From positions 124,001-188,000 of the forward strand of contig NW_026570394.1 of NCBI RefSeq assembly GCF_019649055.1: a DNA stretch of 64,000 bases. The letters run 5' to 3'. The notes beneath the pieces were generated by a model. That model saw only the letters and a list, made by a program, of their open reading frames with translations, did not search any database and was not told the DNA's origin. The translations under genes were made by a program, and so were the position numbers. This document shows, piece after piece, positions 52,202 to 61,716 of the stretch. Each line of letters opens with the position of its first letter. Positions within the stretch are counted from its first letter, which is position 1. The DNA comes from Paramacrobiotus metropolitanus (Eukaryota > Tardigrada > Eutardigrada > Parachela > Macrobiotidae).

Positions 52202-52318
52202 CTCAATAACTTCGTGGTAAAACTGCTCCAAGGTCTGCTTGCTTTTAAGTCGGTTTTCAAAAAAAATTTCACCGAAAAAAGTTATGGAAAACTTGACTTT
52301 TCACCGGCATTTTTGGAT
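52202..52318 (+). repeat. Internally deleted T-type monomer, 117 bp
   Basis: CTTCGTGGTAAAACTGCTCC and AAGGTCTGCTT are followed immediately by GCTTTTAAGTCGG. About 30 bp containing AGGGTTATTCG, the hairpin and GAATT are missing. It is one of the few monomers that lack the hairpin entirely. Confidence 0.8.
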
Positions 52319-53749
52319 CTCAATAACTACGTGGTGAAACAGCTCCAAGGTCTGCTTTTAAGAGTTATTCGATGCGCTGAGCACGAATCTGAAATTGGTT
52401 CGCAAAAAAATTTCACCAGAAAAAGTTACTGTCAGACGTGTCACATTTTCGCCATGTTGTGAGAACTCAATAACTACGTGGTGAAACTGCTCCAAAGTCT
52501 GCTTTTAAGGGTTATTCGATGCGCTGAGCACGAATTTTAAGTTTGCAAAAAAAAATCACCGAAAAAAGTTATGGAAAACTTGCATTTTCACCGGCATTTT
52601 GGATCTCAATAACTACGTGGTGAAACAGCTCCAAAGTCTGCTTTTAAGAGTTATTCGATGCGCTGAGCACGAATCTGAAATTGGTTCGCAAAAAATTTCA
52701 CCAGAAAAGTTACTGTCAGACGTGTCACATTTTCGCCATGTTGTGAGAACTCAATAACTACGTGGTGAAACTGCTCCAAAGTCTGCTTTTAAGGGTTATT
52801 CGATGCGCTGAGCACGAATTTTAAGTCGGTTTGCAAAAAAAATCACCGAAAAAGTTATGGAAAACTTGACTTTTCACCGGCATTTTGGATCTCAATAACT
52901 ACGTGGTGAAACTGCTCCAAAGTCTGCTTTTAAAAGTTATTCGATGCGCTGAGCACGAATTTCAAGTCAGGTTGCAAAAAAATTTCACCGAAAAAAGTTA
53001 TGGAAAACTTGCATTTTCACCGGCATTTTTGGATCTCAATAACTACGTGGTGAAACAGCTCCAAAGTCTGCTTTTAAGGGTTATTCGATCCGCTGAGCAC
53101 GAATCTGAAATCGGTTTGCAAAAAAAATTTCACCAGAAAAAGTTACTGTCAGACGTGTCACATTTTCGCCATGTTGGGAGAGCTCAATAACTACGTGGTG
53201 AAACTGCTCCAAAGTCTGCTTTTGAAGGTTATTCGAAGCGCTGAGCACGAATCTGAAATCGGTTTGCAAAAAAAATTTCACCAGAAAAAGTTACTGTCAG
53301 ACGTGTCACATTTTCGCCATGTTGTCAGGACTCAATAACTTCGTGGTAAAACTGCTCCAAGGTCTGCTTTTTAAGGGTTATTCGATGCGCTGAGCACGAA
53401 TTTCAAGTCGGGTTGCAAAAAAAATTTCACCGAAAAAAGTTATGGAAAACTTGACTTTTCACCGGCATTTTTGGATCTCAATAACTACGTGGTGAAACAG
53501 CTCCAAAGTCTGCTTTTAAGGGTTATTCGATGCGCTGAGCACGAATCTGAAATCGGTTTGCAAAAAAAATTTCACCAGAAAAAGTTACTGTCAGACGTGT
53601 CACATTTTCGCCATGTTGGGAGAGCTCAATAACTACGTGGTGAAACTGCTCCAAAGTCTGCTTTTGAAGGTTATTCGAAGCGCTGAGCACGAATCTGAAA
53701 TCGGTTTGCAAAAAAAATTTCACCAGAAAAAGTCACTGTCAGACGTGTC

Positions 53750-53751
53750 AC
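53750..53751 (+). repeat. Possible 2-bp target-site duplication (AC), left copy
   Basis: Host GTGTCAC ends here; the same AC is present at 58637-58638, where the host resumes ACATTTTCG. The uninterrupted monomer reads GTGTCACATTTTCG, so AC is either a minimal duplication or chance microhomology. Confidence 0.5.
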
Positions 53752-53930
53752 TTCGAATTCCTCGCTTGGACAGCTTGCAGACCACTCAATAAATTTAGAA
53801 CTTTTTCTGTCTGTAAGCTCTATATGGCCTTCAGCCTATGTGATCGTATAGCTAGCCGCGTAAGTGTGCATAGTTACTTACATGGTAACTAAAGTGACCT
53901 TTACATTCCGTCGTTACTTTCTCGTTCAAA
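53752..53930 (+). promoter_or_regulatory. 5' UTR of retrotransposon copy 2 (probable internal promoter region)
   Basis: 179 bp of non-satellite sequence between the host junction and the first ORF1 ATG. It starts TTCGAATTCCTCGC and contains no long open frame or recognised box. LINEs of this group usually carry an internal RNA polymerase II promoter here; that is family knowledge, not something seen. The short length is compatible with a complete or nearly complete 5' end. Confidence 0.5.
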
Positions 53931-55315
53931 ATGCCTGATACAGAAGATGATGATACTTATGTTGAGGAGGATTTGTCTGATCTGCAGTTTGTCAGAATTA
54001 ATCAATAAACTATCTGCCATTGTTGATGGGTGTATGCCACATTGCCTGCCAAAAGTGCGCTTCGCCCAATTCTCGTGAAGAACAAAGATGCTCTGAAGCA
54101 AATCCCTTCCTTACTTAAGGATCATCATATCAGACTGTACGAAAACGCCTTGAAGACGGAAACCGAGCTCAACTCCGAAAAAGAGCGGGTGATCCAGCTC
54201 ATTCGCAAAACTGGTGGTAATATCACCTTGTCCAACGACTACCACGACACAGATATCATTCCCACCTCCGGCAACCAAGAATACATGTCAACTGCCCCGT
54301 TGAAACATCCTGATTCTGTTTCAGCTGCTCCGCAACGCAAAACCTATGCGACAATTGCGAAAGAAACATTGCCCGCAGTTATCCTCCAACCAAAGGGCAA
54401 AGTTTCTCTTCCCCCGCATCAATCTCGAACAACTCCTTATGAACTGACCCAACTAACCGATGCACTCAACACAGCCATCCCTGCCGGCGCATCAAACCTC
54501 AATGTGACCGACATCCGCCCCATCAGTGGTAAACGCGTCTTACTGCACTTCAAGAATGCTGATAGTGCCGAAAATGGTAAGTCCATCTTGCAGAACCATG
54601 CTGATGCGCTAGGTTATGATATAGTTCCTACGAAACCAAGAATGTCCAGAGTTATTGTTCGCCGAGTCCCAAAATCACTGTCAAATGATGACTTTCTGAA
54701 GGGAATTAAACGGCAAAAGCTTTTTTCCCGCAATTCAACAGTCAAAATTGTTACCCGGCTAACGAGCCGGCGTGACGAAGTCACCACCTGCGCAATTGTC
54801 TTGGAGGTCAGCCTGGCTATTCGCAATATCCTGACTGACCAACGGTATCTAATGATTCAGTGGTCCCGTTGCCCAGTGGAAGACCATGTATATGTACCAC
54901 AATGTGCCACCTGTTGTGCTTATGGTCACACCTCGAAAAAGTGCGTAAGTCACCCCGTTGTGCGTACTGTGCCAAACCACATTTGTCTACAGAATGCACA
55001 GAAAATGATGATTTTAAGTTCTTGTGTCCGCTTTGCAGTGATAGTGGTGTGTACTCGGAGGCAAACTATCATTCTGCATATGATCGCACGTATTGCACCG
55101 TTTTTACAAACTCGCGGTATTTTCACAACCAAAAATTTCAAAAAACCGGCTTACGTCAACGAATTTTTTTGAATAATATGCCTGCCGAGAGAAATACGTG
55201 TTTGGTTAAAGTAAATGTATTTGATAAACGTGCTCGTGTCATGCTGGTTTATCAGATCGTAAATCCTCACATCCAGGTTTCGTTGAAAATATCCGTGTGC
55301 GATGCTGCAATGTGA
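53931..55315 (+). pseudogene. Retrotransposon ORF1, gag-like protein with zinc knuckles, frame-broken
   Basis: Encodes the nucleic-acid-binding ORF1 protein that packages element RNA. The chosen ATG at 53931 has an A at -3 and starts MPDTEDDDTYVEEDLSDL, an acidic N-terminus. The frame then moves to frame 1 near 53,985 (ELINKLSAIVDG) and back near 54,045. The body is open to the first CCHC knuckle at 54903-54944 (C-x2-C-x4-H-x4-C). A single missing base near 54,945 puts the second knuckle (54959-54997, C-x2-C-x3-H-x4-C) and a third Cys/His cluster (55025-55096) in frame 2, open to a stop at 55313-55315. The stretch 54504-54610 (VTDIRPISGKRVLLHF...) may be an RRM-like fold before the knuckles, as in other Jockey-type ORF1 proteins. 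The true C-terminus is uncertain because ORF2 overlaps. Confidence 0.83.
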
Positions 55316-55960
55316 ACAGTGTTAACAATAAAATCGATGAAGTGAAATTGTTTTGCTCAGAGATAGTGATGTGACCGTTCTTACTGAGACGCACGACAGG
55401 CCGTTTATGACAGACTCTGATTTCGCTGACCTGGATAATTTCAATGTCTTTCGAAAGCCTAGAGCGGATGGTCATGGCGGTGTGGCTATTGTTATTCGTA
55501 ACTCATTACGTGCGATTCACAAGCCTGAACTGGAAACTCCTTTGCTCGAAATGCTTTGTGTGCAGTCCCTGTCTCTTGACCGAGTTTTTATTGCGTTTTA
55601 TGCACCTCCTGATAAAAAGCATGCAAGCTGTGCCTTCTTTAATTCAACATCTGCGTTCTAATTTCTCCCCTAACTTGTTATCGAAGTGCGTTATAATGGG
55701 TGACTTCAATCGGCCTGATATTAACTGGTCCAACAAGACTGCACGAAGACCAGCTAGCCGCATACTGCTAAACGCTGTTGAAGAATTCGGGATGACCCAG
55801 ATTATCGACTTTCCACTAGAAATGCAAATTGTCTTGATCTATGTCTATTAAGTGCTAACTCCTTGTTTCTACCAGCTGTTCCGATCAGCCCGCCATGTTT
55901 AAGTAACGATCACATTGGTTTTGAATTTTCTTTAAAAGTAAAAAAATATCGTAAAAAATT
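55290..55960 (+). other. ORF2 endonuclease domain (AP-type, EEP superfamily)
   Basis: Motifs in order: CNVNSVNNKIDE (N-terminal Asn motif, about 55,306), LTETH (catalytic Glu, TETH at 55383-55394), GHGGVAIVIRN, FIAFYAPPDK (catalytic Tyr region), GDFN at 55699-55710, CLDLCLLS (the LDL motif), and SNDH at 55902-55913. These are the hallmark motifs of the exonuclease-endonuclease-phosphatase fold used by APE-type LINEs to nick the target. The usual final SDH reads NDH here, with an inserted-looking SN. The domain is split among three frames. Confidence 0.85.
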
Positions 55961-56559
55961 TCGTATTGTCAAGCGATGGAAGATCGATAATAACAAGGTT
56001 GATCTGTTTCTTCGTTCTTTGAACGCCATAGAATGGATAAATCTGTTTTGTAATCTTGATGTAAATCAACGAGCTGAAATGTTTGAAAAAATTTTTATTG
56101 AAACAGCGAAGATGTTTTTTGATTACGGCGATGTAAAAATACGTAAATTTTCAGTAAGATATCCAAGAAATGTAAAAAAAATTGTAAATTCTCGTAATCG
56201 TGCTTTTCGACTGTACCGGCAAATGGATCTGCTGAAAATAAATTAAAGTGGAAAATGCTGTCAAAAAAGTGTAGCGCTTGTAAGAAAATTTGGGAGCTGT
56301 AAGCTTTCAGAAATATCTACGGCTTATAGAAATAACCCCTCGAAATTTTGGCGTTACATGAAATCGACCAGCGACCGGATCGGCATTCCACCACTAACAG
56401 TGGGTGATGGTACGTTAGCAAACACAGACAGTGAGAAAGCCAAACTGCTTAACACCGCATACCACGCATCTCAGTCTGTATGCGTTGAACATTGTAACGG
56501 AACAGACATAACTCTGGTTTCCAATAACAATGAAACCTGGGATATTTCTGAGCTCTTAA

Positions 56560-57520
56560 TCTTTGAACAGCTGGCTAAAATTTCAGTGACAACATCAAGC
56601 GGTAAATTTGAAATAACAAATAAACTTTTAAAAGTTGCTGCACCATCTATTCTTGCACCGCTTAGACTGATTTTTAACGCTGCTATTAACGAGGGAGTTT
56701 TTCCCACCCAGTGGAAGCAATCTTACATAACTCCAGTACCGAAAGTCGCTTCAGATCATAGATTGCCTGGTAGTTACAGACCAGTATCTATGCTAAATCC
56801 GTGTCAAAAGTTTTCGAACGATGCATTGATCAGTTAGTTAGAGATCATCTAATTAAAAATGCAGCTCTTTTTGATCACCAGTTTGCTTACCGGCACAAAA
56901 GGTCAACCGAGCTACAGCTCTTCCTTTTTTCTAAAACTGTTAACGATTTCATTAGCAGTGGCATAGCTGTGGACGCCGTATTTCTGGACTGTTCGAAAGC
57001 TTTCGATAAGCTATCTCATGAATCGATTTTAAACGCGTTAATTGAAATGAACCTACCTAGTCAAATTGTGCATCTAATTTCCGATTATCTGAAAAATCGA
57101 AAGCAGTGTGTTGTTGTGGATAACGAAATTTCTGATCCGCTACCTGTGAACAGCGGTGTTCCTCAAGGTTCAGTATTAGGGCCTCTGTTGTTCATATGTG
57201 TCCTAAATTTTTAATTCGTGCACTGAGAAACGGAAGCGCCGCTTTTGTTTTGCAGATGACATAGTTGTTTTTCGTCCCATTTCCCTCGCCTCGGATTGTT
57301 TGTTGTTACAGAACGATCTGTCCGATTTGAATGATTGGCTCACAGATAAACAGCTTTGTCTTAACGCTACCAAGTCCGCCCACGTTCAGTTCTCAAACAG
57401 AAGGCTCCATCCTTCTCCTATCAGTACAGTATCAACAATATTCCCGTCCCAAAGTGCGACCATGTGAAACACCTAGGAATTTTTGTTGATCGAAAACTGA
57501 ATTTCAACGTTAACAGCGAA
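56560..57520 (+). other. ORF2 reverse transcriptase domain
   Basis: Early motifs: GVFPTQWKQSYITPVPK and SYRPVSMLNP, followed after a one-base shift by SKVFERCIDQL. Palm motif A is FLDCSKAFDKLSH with its Asp codon at 56987-56989. Motif B is SGVPQGSVLGPLLF at about 57152-57193. Motif C is FADD at 57249-57260, FADD being one of the normal forms in CR1/Jockey-group elements. The thumb-side motif HLGIFVDRKLNF follows. Catalytic Asp residues are all retained although the domain spans three frames. Confidence 0.9.
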
Positions 57521-57597
57521 AATGTGTCAAAGAAATGCAACCGGAAAGTTAGCTATATTAATCATGTTTTCGATACAGTGACTACGGTGCTCGAATA

Positions 57598-58148
57598 CGA
57601 CTTTTCGATTCTTTAGTCCTTTCAGTTATTGATTATTGCTGTTCCACCACGCATCCATTGCTAAAGAAGTCGGCAAAAAATCATTGAACGTTGTCAGAAG
57701 GTTCACTAAAACCTTGCGCCTCGGCAATAACGTGTTGAATTACGCAGAGCGTTTGAAAGAGCTCCAATGGGATGACCTAGCCACACGACGCTTAAAAAAA
57801 ACGCTAATATTCGTGTACAAATTGGTTTTTCGGGTGGTTCCAATGGGTGACCTGATTGTATTGCCGCTAAAGTTTTCTGCGGTGCTTGAGTCTGTTGCAG
57901 GTAACACCAGGATATCAGAACGTCTGATGAAGCATCCATGTCCAATCAAGCCGGCTCCGACAACAATTTGTGGTAGAACGGTGACCACCGCCCATGACTC
58001 CTATCTGAACCGCCTTGTGTCCGTCTGGAATGATCTTCCTTTCCAACCCGTTGCCTACGTTACTTTGAACGCGTTCACCGAAGCTCTGAAGAGAGTGAGC
58101 TTGAAGGATCTACCATCGGTTAAAGCTTTCAAAAAAAGTGCAGTGTAA
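57598..58148 (+). other. ORF2 C-terminal region after the reverse transcriptase
   Basis: Begins RLFDSLVLSVIDYCCSTTHP in frame 1, the VIDY segment usual just after the thumb, then continues in frame 0 with KTLRLGNNVLNYAERLKELQ and WDDLATRRLKKTLIFVYKLV. It ends with the SERLMKHPCPIKPAPTTICG and LVSVWNDLP blocks and the stop at 58146-58148. The HPCPIKPAPTTICGRTV segment is unchanged between the two element copies although flanking residues vary, suggesting constraint. Its biochemical role in this clade is not known to me. Confidence 0.82.
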
Positions 58149-58636
58149 TTACCGTTGTTATTTTAATGTTCTCTTAAATGCTTTTGTCTTGTTATACATG
58201 TGTTATGCCTACCATAGTAATTTCGGTTGCGAGTTAGTTGCAGAAGTTACCAAAAAGGCGATTACGTGCGTAAGTGTCGGTGCTTTCCTTTTCCCACAGT
58301 TTGTTTTCGAAATTTTTTTTTGAAAATGGTAATTTCACTAATATGTGTGGGTTTGGTTTTATGCATCGACCCCAGCGCGATCGCCTCCCCGCCCTTTTTC
58401 CACAATAAACGCAACTTATCGCAACCGTACCGACAACATGTAGTTTTAAGTGCTTTTTATGTGCTGATGTTTGTTTTTGCATGTGTTGATGTTTTTTCTG
58501 GTTTATACTTGTTTCCGCTGGCTTTCATGTTTTCGTGGTATCGCATTTCGATGTTATTTTAACATTCTGGTTTGTTCTCCGCTGTCTCTGAAGCTTAGAG
58601 GGCAGTCGCTTCGTTGCAAGGACAATAAACTTCATT
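58149..58636 (+). other. 3' UTR of retrotransposon copy 2
   Basis: 488 bp from the ORF2 stop to the host junction. It contains several short chance open frames but no supported gene. Blocks at 58261-58292 and 58355-58383 are nearly or exactly identical to copy 1 although the surrounding UTR is divergent. The end is CAATAAACTTCATT with no poly(A), compared with CAATAAACTTCCATTATTA in copy 1, so the element seems to use a short ATT-type 3' end. In related LINEs the 3' UTR is where the encoded reverse transcriptase recognises its own RNA. Confidence 0.83.
58624..58629 (+). terminator. Polyadenylation-signal-like AATAAA at the retrotransposon 3' end
   Basis: AATAAA lies 7 bases before the last element base; the equivalent in copy 1 is at 18391-18396 on the minus strand. 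It may be a polyadenylation signal or simply part of the conserved 3' terminus. Confidence 0.5.
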
Positions 58637-58638
58637 AC
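58637..58638 (+). repeat. Possible 2-bp target-site duplication (AC), right copy
   Basis: Partner of the AC at 53750-53751. The base immediately before it is T, where the intact monomer has C, so the shared stretch is no longer than two bases. Confidence 0.5.
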
Positions 58639-61600
58639 ATTTTCGCCATGTTGTCAGGACTCAATAACTTCGTGGTAAAACTGCTCCAAGGTCTGCTTTT
58701 AAGGGTTATTCGATGCGCTGAGCACGAATTTCAAGTCGGGTTGCAAAAAAATTTCACCGAAAAAAGTTATGGAAAACTTGACTTTTCACCGGCATTTTTG
58801 GATCTCAATAACTACGTGGTGAAACAGCTCCAAAGTCTGCTTTTAAGGGTTATTCGATGCGCTGAGCACGAATCTGAAATCGGTTTGCAAAAAAAATTTC
58901 ACCAGAAAAAGTTACTGTCAGACGTGTCACATTTTCGCCATGTTGGGAGAGCTCAATAACTACGTGGTGAAACTGCTCCAAAGTCTGCTTTTGAAGGTTA
59001 TTCGATGCGCTGAGCACGAATCTGAAATCGGTTTGCAAAAAAAATTTCACCAGAAAAAGTTACTGTCAGACGTGTCACATTTTCGCCATGTTGTCAGGAC
59101 TCAATAACTTCGTGGTAAAACTGCTCCAAGGTCTGCTTTTGAAGGTTATTCGATGCGCTGAGCACGAATCTGAAATCGGTTTGCAAAAAAAATTTCACCA
59201 GAAAAAGTTACTGTCAGACGTGTCACATTTTCGCCATGTTGTCAGAACTCAATAACTTCGTGGTAAAACTGCTCCAAGGTCTGCTTTTAAGGGTTATTCG
59301 ATGCGCTGAGCACGAATTTTAAGTCGGTTTGCAAAAAAAATTTCACCGAAAAAAGTTATGGAAAACTTGACTTTTCACCGGCATTTTTGGATCTCAATAA
59401 CTACGTGGTGAAACAGCTCCAAAGTCTGCTTTTAAGAGTTATTCGATGCGCTGAGCACGAATCTGAAATTGGTTCGCAAAAAAATTTCACCAGAAAAGTT
59501 ACTGTCAGACGTGTCACATTTTCGCCATGTTGTGAGAACTCAATAACTACGTTGTGAAACTGCTCCAAAGTCTGCTTTTAAGGGTTATTTGATGCGCTGA
59601 GCACGAATTTTAAGTCGGTTTGCAAAAAAAAATCACCGAAAAGTTATGGAAAACTTGACTTTTCACCGGCATTTTGGATCTCAATAACTACGTGGTGAAA
59701 CTGCTCTAAAGTCTGCTTTTTAAGGGTTATTCGATGCGCTGACCACGAATTTTAAGTCGGTTTGCAAAAAAATTTCAACGAAAAAAGTTATGGAAAACTT
59801 GCATTTTCACCGGCATTTTTGGATCTCAATAACTACGTGGTGAAACAGCTCCAAAGTCTGCTTTTAAGGGTTATTCGATGCGCTGAGCACGAATATGAAA
59901 TCGGTTTGCAAAAAAATTTCACCAGAAAAAGTTACTGTCAGACGTGTCACATTTTCGCCATGTTGTGAGAGCTCAATAACTACGTGGTGAAACTGCTCCA
60001 AAGTCTGCTTTTGAAGGTTATTCGATGCGCTGAGCACGAATCTGAAATCGGTTTGCAAAAAAAATTTCACCAGAAAAAGTTACTGTCAGACGTGTCACAT
60101 TTTCGCCATGTTGTCAGAACTCAATAACTTCGTGGTAAAACTGCTCCAAGGTCTGCTTTTAAGGGTTATTCGATGCGCTGAGCACGAATTTTAAGTCGGT
60201 TTGCAAAAAAATTTCACCGAAAAAAGTTATGGAAAACTTGACTTTTTCACCGGCATTTTGGATCTCAATAACTACGTGGTGAAACAGCTCCAAAGTCTGC
60301 TTTTAAGAGTTATTCGATGCGCTGAGCACGAATCTGAAATTGGTTCGCAAAAAAAATTTCACCAGAAAAAGTTACTGTCAGACGTGTCACATTTTCGCCA
60401 TGTTGTGAGAACTCAATAACTACGTGGTGAAACTGCTCCAAAGTCTGCTTTTAAGGGTTATTTGATGCGCTGAGCACGAATTTTAAGTCGGTTTGCAAAA
60501 AAAAAATCACCGAAAAAAGTTGTGGAAAACTTGACTTTTCACCGGCATTTTTGGATCTCAATAACTACGTGGTGAAACTGCTCTAAAATCTGCTTTTAAG
60601 GGTTATTCGATGCGCTGAGCACGAATTTTAAGTCGGTTTGCAAAAAAAATTTCAACGAAAAAAGTTATGGAAAACTTGCATTTTCACCGGCATTTTTGGA
60701 TCTCAATAACTACGTGGTGAAACTGCTCCAAAGTCTGCTTTTAAAAGTTATTCGATGCGCTGAGCACGAATTTCAAAGTCGGGTTGCAAAAAAATTTCAC
60801 CGAAAAATTTATGGAAAACTTGCATTTTCACCGGCATTTTGGATCTCAATAACTACGTGGTGAAACAGCTCCAAAGTCTGCTTTTAAGAGTTATTCGATG
60901 CGCTGAGCACGAATCTGAAATTGGTTCGCAAAAAAAATTTCACCAGAAAAGTTACTGTCAGACGTGTCACATTTTCGCCATGTTGTGAGAACTCAATAAC
61001 TACGTTGGTGAAACTGCTCAAAGTCTGCTTTTAAGGGTTATTTGATGCGCTGAGCACGAATTTTAAGTCGGTTTGCAAAAAAAATCACCGAAAAAGTTAT
61101 GGAAAACTTGACTTTTCACCGGCATTTTGGATCTCAATAACTACGTGGTGAAACTGCTCTAAAGTCTGCTTTTAAGGGTTATTCGATGCGCTGACCACGA
61201 ATTTTAAGTCGGTTTGCAAAAAAATTTTCAACGAAAAAAGTTATGGAAAACTTGCATTTTTCACCGGCATTTTGGATCTCAATAACTACGTGGTGAAACA
61301 GCTCCAAAGTCTGCTTTTAAGGGTTATTCGATGCGCTGAGCACGAATCTGAAATCGGTTTGCAAAAAAATTTCACCAGAAAAAGTTACTGTCAGACGTGT
61401 CACATTTTCGCCATGTTGTGAGAGCTCAATAACTACGTGGTGAAACTGCTCCAAAGTCTGCTTTTGAAAGTTATTCGATGCGCTGAGCACGAATCTGAAA
61501 TCGGTTTGCAAAAAAAATTTCACCAGAAAAGTTACTGTCAGACGTGTCACATTTTCGCCATGTTGTCAGAACTCAATAACTTCGTGGTAAAACTGCTCCA

Positions 61601-61716
61601 AGGTCTGCTTTTAAGGGTTATTCGATGCGCTGAGCACGAATTTTAAGTCGGTTTGCAAAAAAAATTTCACCGAAAAAAGTTATGGAAAACTTGACTTTTC
61701 ACCGGCATTTTTGGAT

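Larger units (their letters stand above)
40433..53751 (+). repeat. Satellite array block 4, multi-subtype higher-order repeat region
   Basis: About 92 monomers built from several recognisable subtypes. R: AAACAGCTCC, AAGGGTT, CTGAAATCGG, A tail ending GGGAGAG. S: CTTTTGAAGGTT, A tail ending TCAGGA. T: CTTCGTGGTAAAACTGC, CCAAGG, B tail. P: AAACAGCTCC, AAGAGTT, TTGGTTCGC, A tail. Q: TTTTAAGTCGG with a shortened A-tract/ATCACCG, B tail. U: CTTTTAAAAGTT with CAAGTCGGG, B tail. V: TTTTAACGAAAAACG. W: CTGCTCTAAAG and GACCACG. The T subtype first appears at 40433. Subtypes recur in repeated orders (R-S-T, R-S-T-P-Q-W, P-Q), so this is higher-order repeat DNA. It is cut at its right end by retrotransposon copy 2. 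Confidence 0.9.
55228..58148 (+). pseudogene. Retrotransposon ORF2 polyprotein (endonuclease-reverse transcriptase), multiply frameshifted
   Basis: Encodes the enzyme that nicks the target DNA and copies the element RNA onto it. Conserved order: endonuclease (about 55,290-55,960), linker with FWRYMK (about 56,345-56,360), reverse transcriptase (about 56,560-57,520), C-terminal region to the TAA at 58148. Frames by position: 1 to about 55,372; 0 to about 55,650; 1 to about 55,830; 0 to about 56,800 with an in-frame TAA at 56244-56246; 2 to about 57,210; 0 to about 57,420; 2 to about 57,597; 1 to about 57,670; 0 to the end. That is eight shifts and one stop. All hallmark motifs survive, so decay is recent or partly an artefact of sequencing. 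The start is not determined; the first open position of its frame is given. Confidence 0.87.
53752..58636 (+). mobile_element. Near-full-length CR1/Jockey-like non-LTR retrotransposon, copy 2
   Basis: A 4,885-bp element with no terminal repeats: 5' UTR, gag-like ORF1, ORF2 with endonuclease, reverse transcriptase and C-terminal region, 3' UTR with AATAAA and end ACTTCATT. This architecture and length fit CR1/Jockey-group LINEs; the exact clade cannot be fixed without a phylogeny. Host satellite ends GTGTCAC on the left and resumes ACATTTTCGCC on the right, so at most a 2-bp AC duplication flanks the element and no host bases are lost. It runs in the same direction as the satellite, opposite to copy 1. 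Three indels in ORF1 and about eight indels plus one stop in ORF2 make it non-autonomous as written. Confidence 0.93.
53035..59679 (+). repeat. 12-monomer higher-order unit, copy 3, split by retrotransposon copy 2
   Basis: The left part has R-S-T-R-S (to 53751), including the diagnostic GTCACTGTCAG in the second S (near 53,734) and CGAAGCG in both S monomers. After the retrotransposon, the right part (from 58637) finishes that S (ATTTTCGCCATGTTGTCAGG) and continues T-R-S-S'-T-P-Q, with CGATGCG in the third S as in copies 1 and 2. Removing the 4,885-bp insert leaves about 1,760 bp, the size of the other two copies. Copies 1 and 2 have no insert, so the retrotransposon arrived after this unit had multiplied. 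Confidence 0.8.

Noticed and set aside
58227-58562. 111-codon frame in the retrotransposon 3' UTR as an accessory gene
   Set aside because: It overlaps other frames, has no recognisable domain, and the equivalent part of copy 1 does not keep the frame. The shared blocks are better explained as RNA or DNA signals.
53752-58636. LTR retrotransposon or endogenous retrovirus
   Set aside because: There are no terminal repeats, protease, integrase or RNase H motifs. An AP-type endonuclease precedes the reverse transcriptase and the element ends at a short ATT-type tail, which is LINE architecture.
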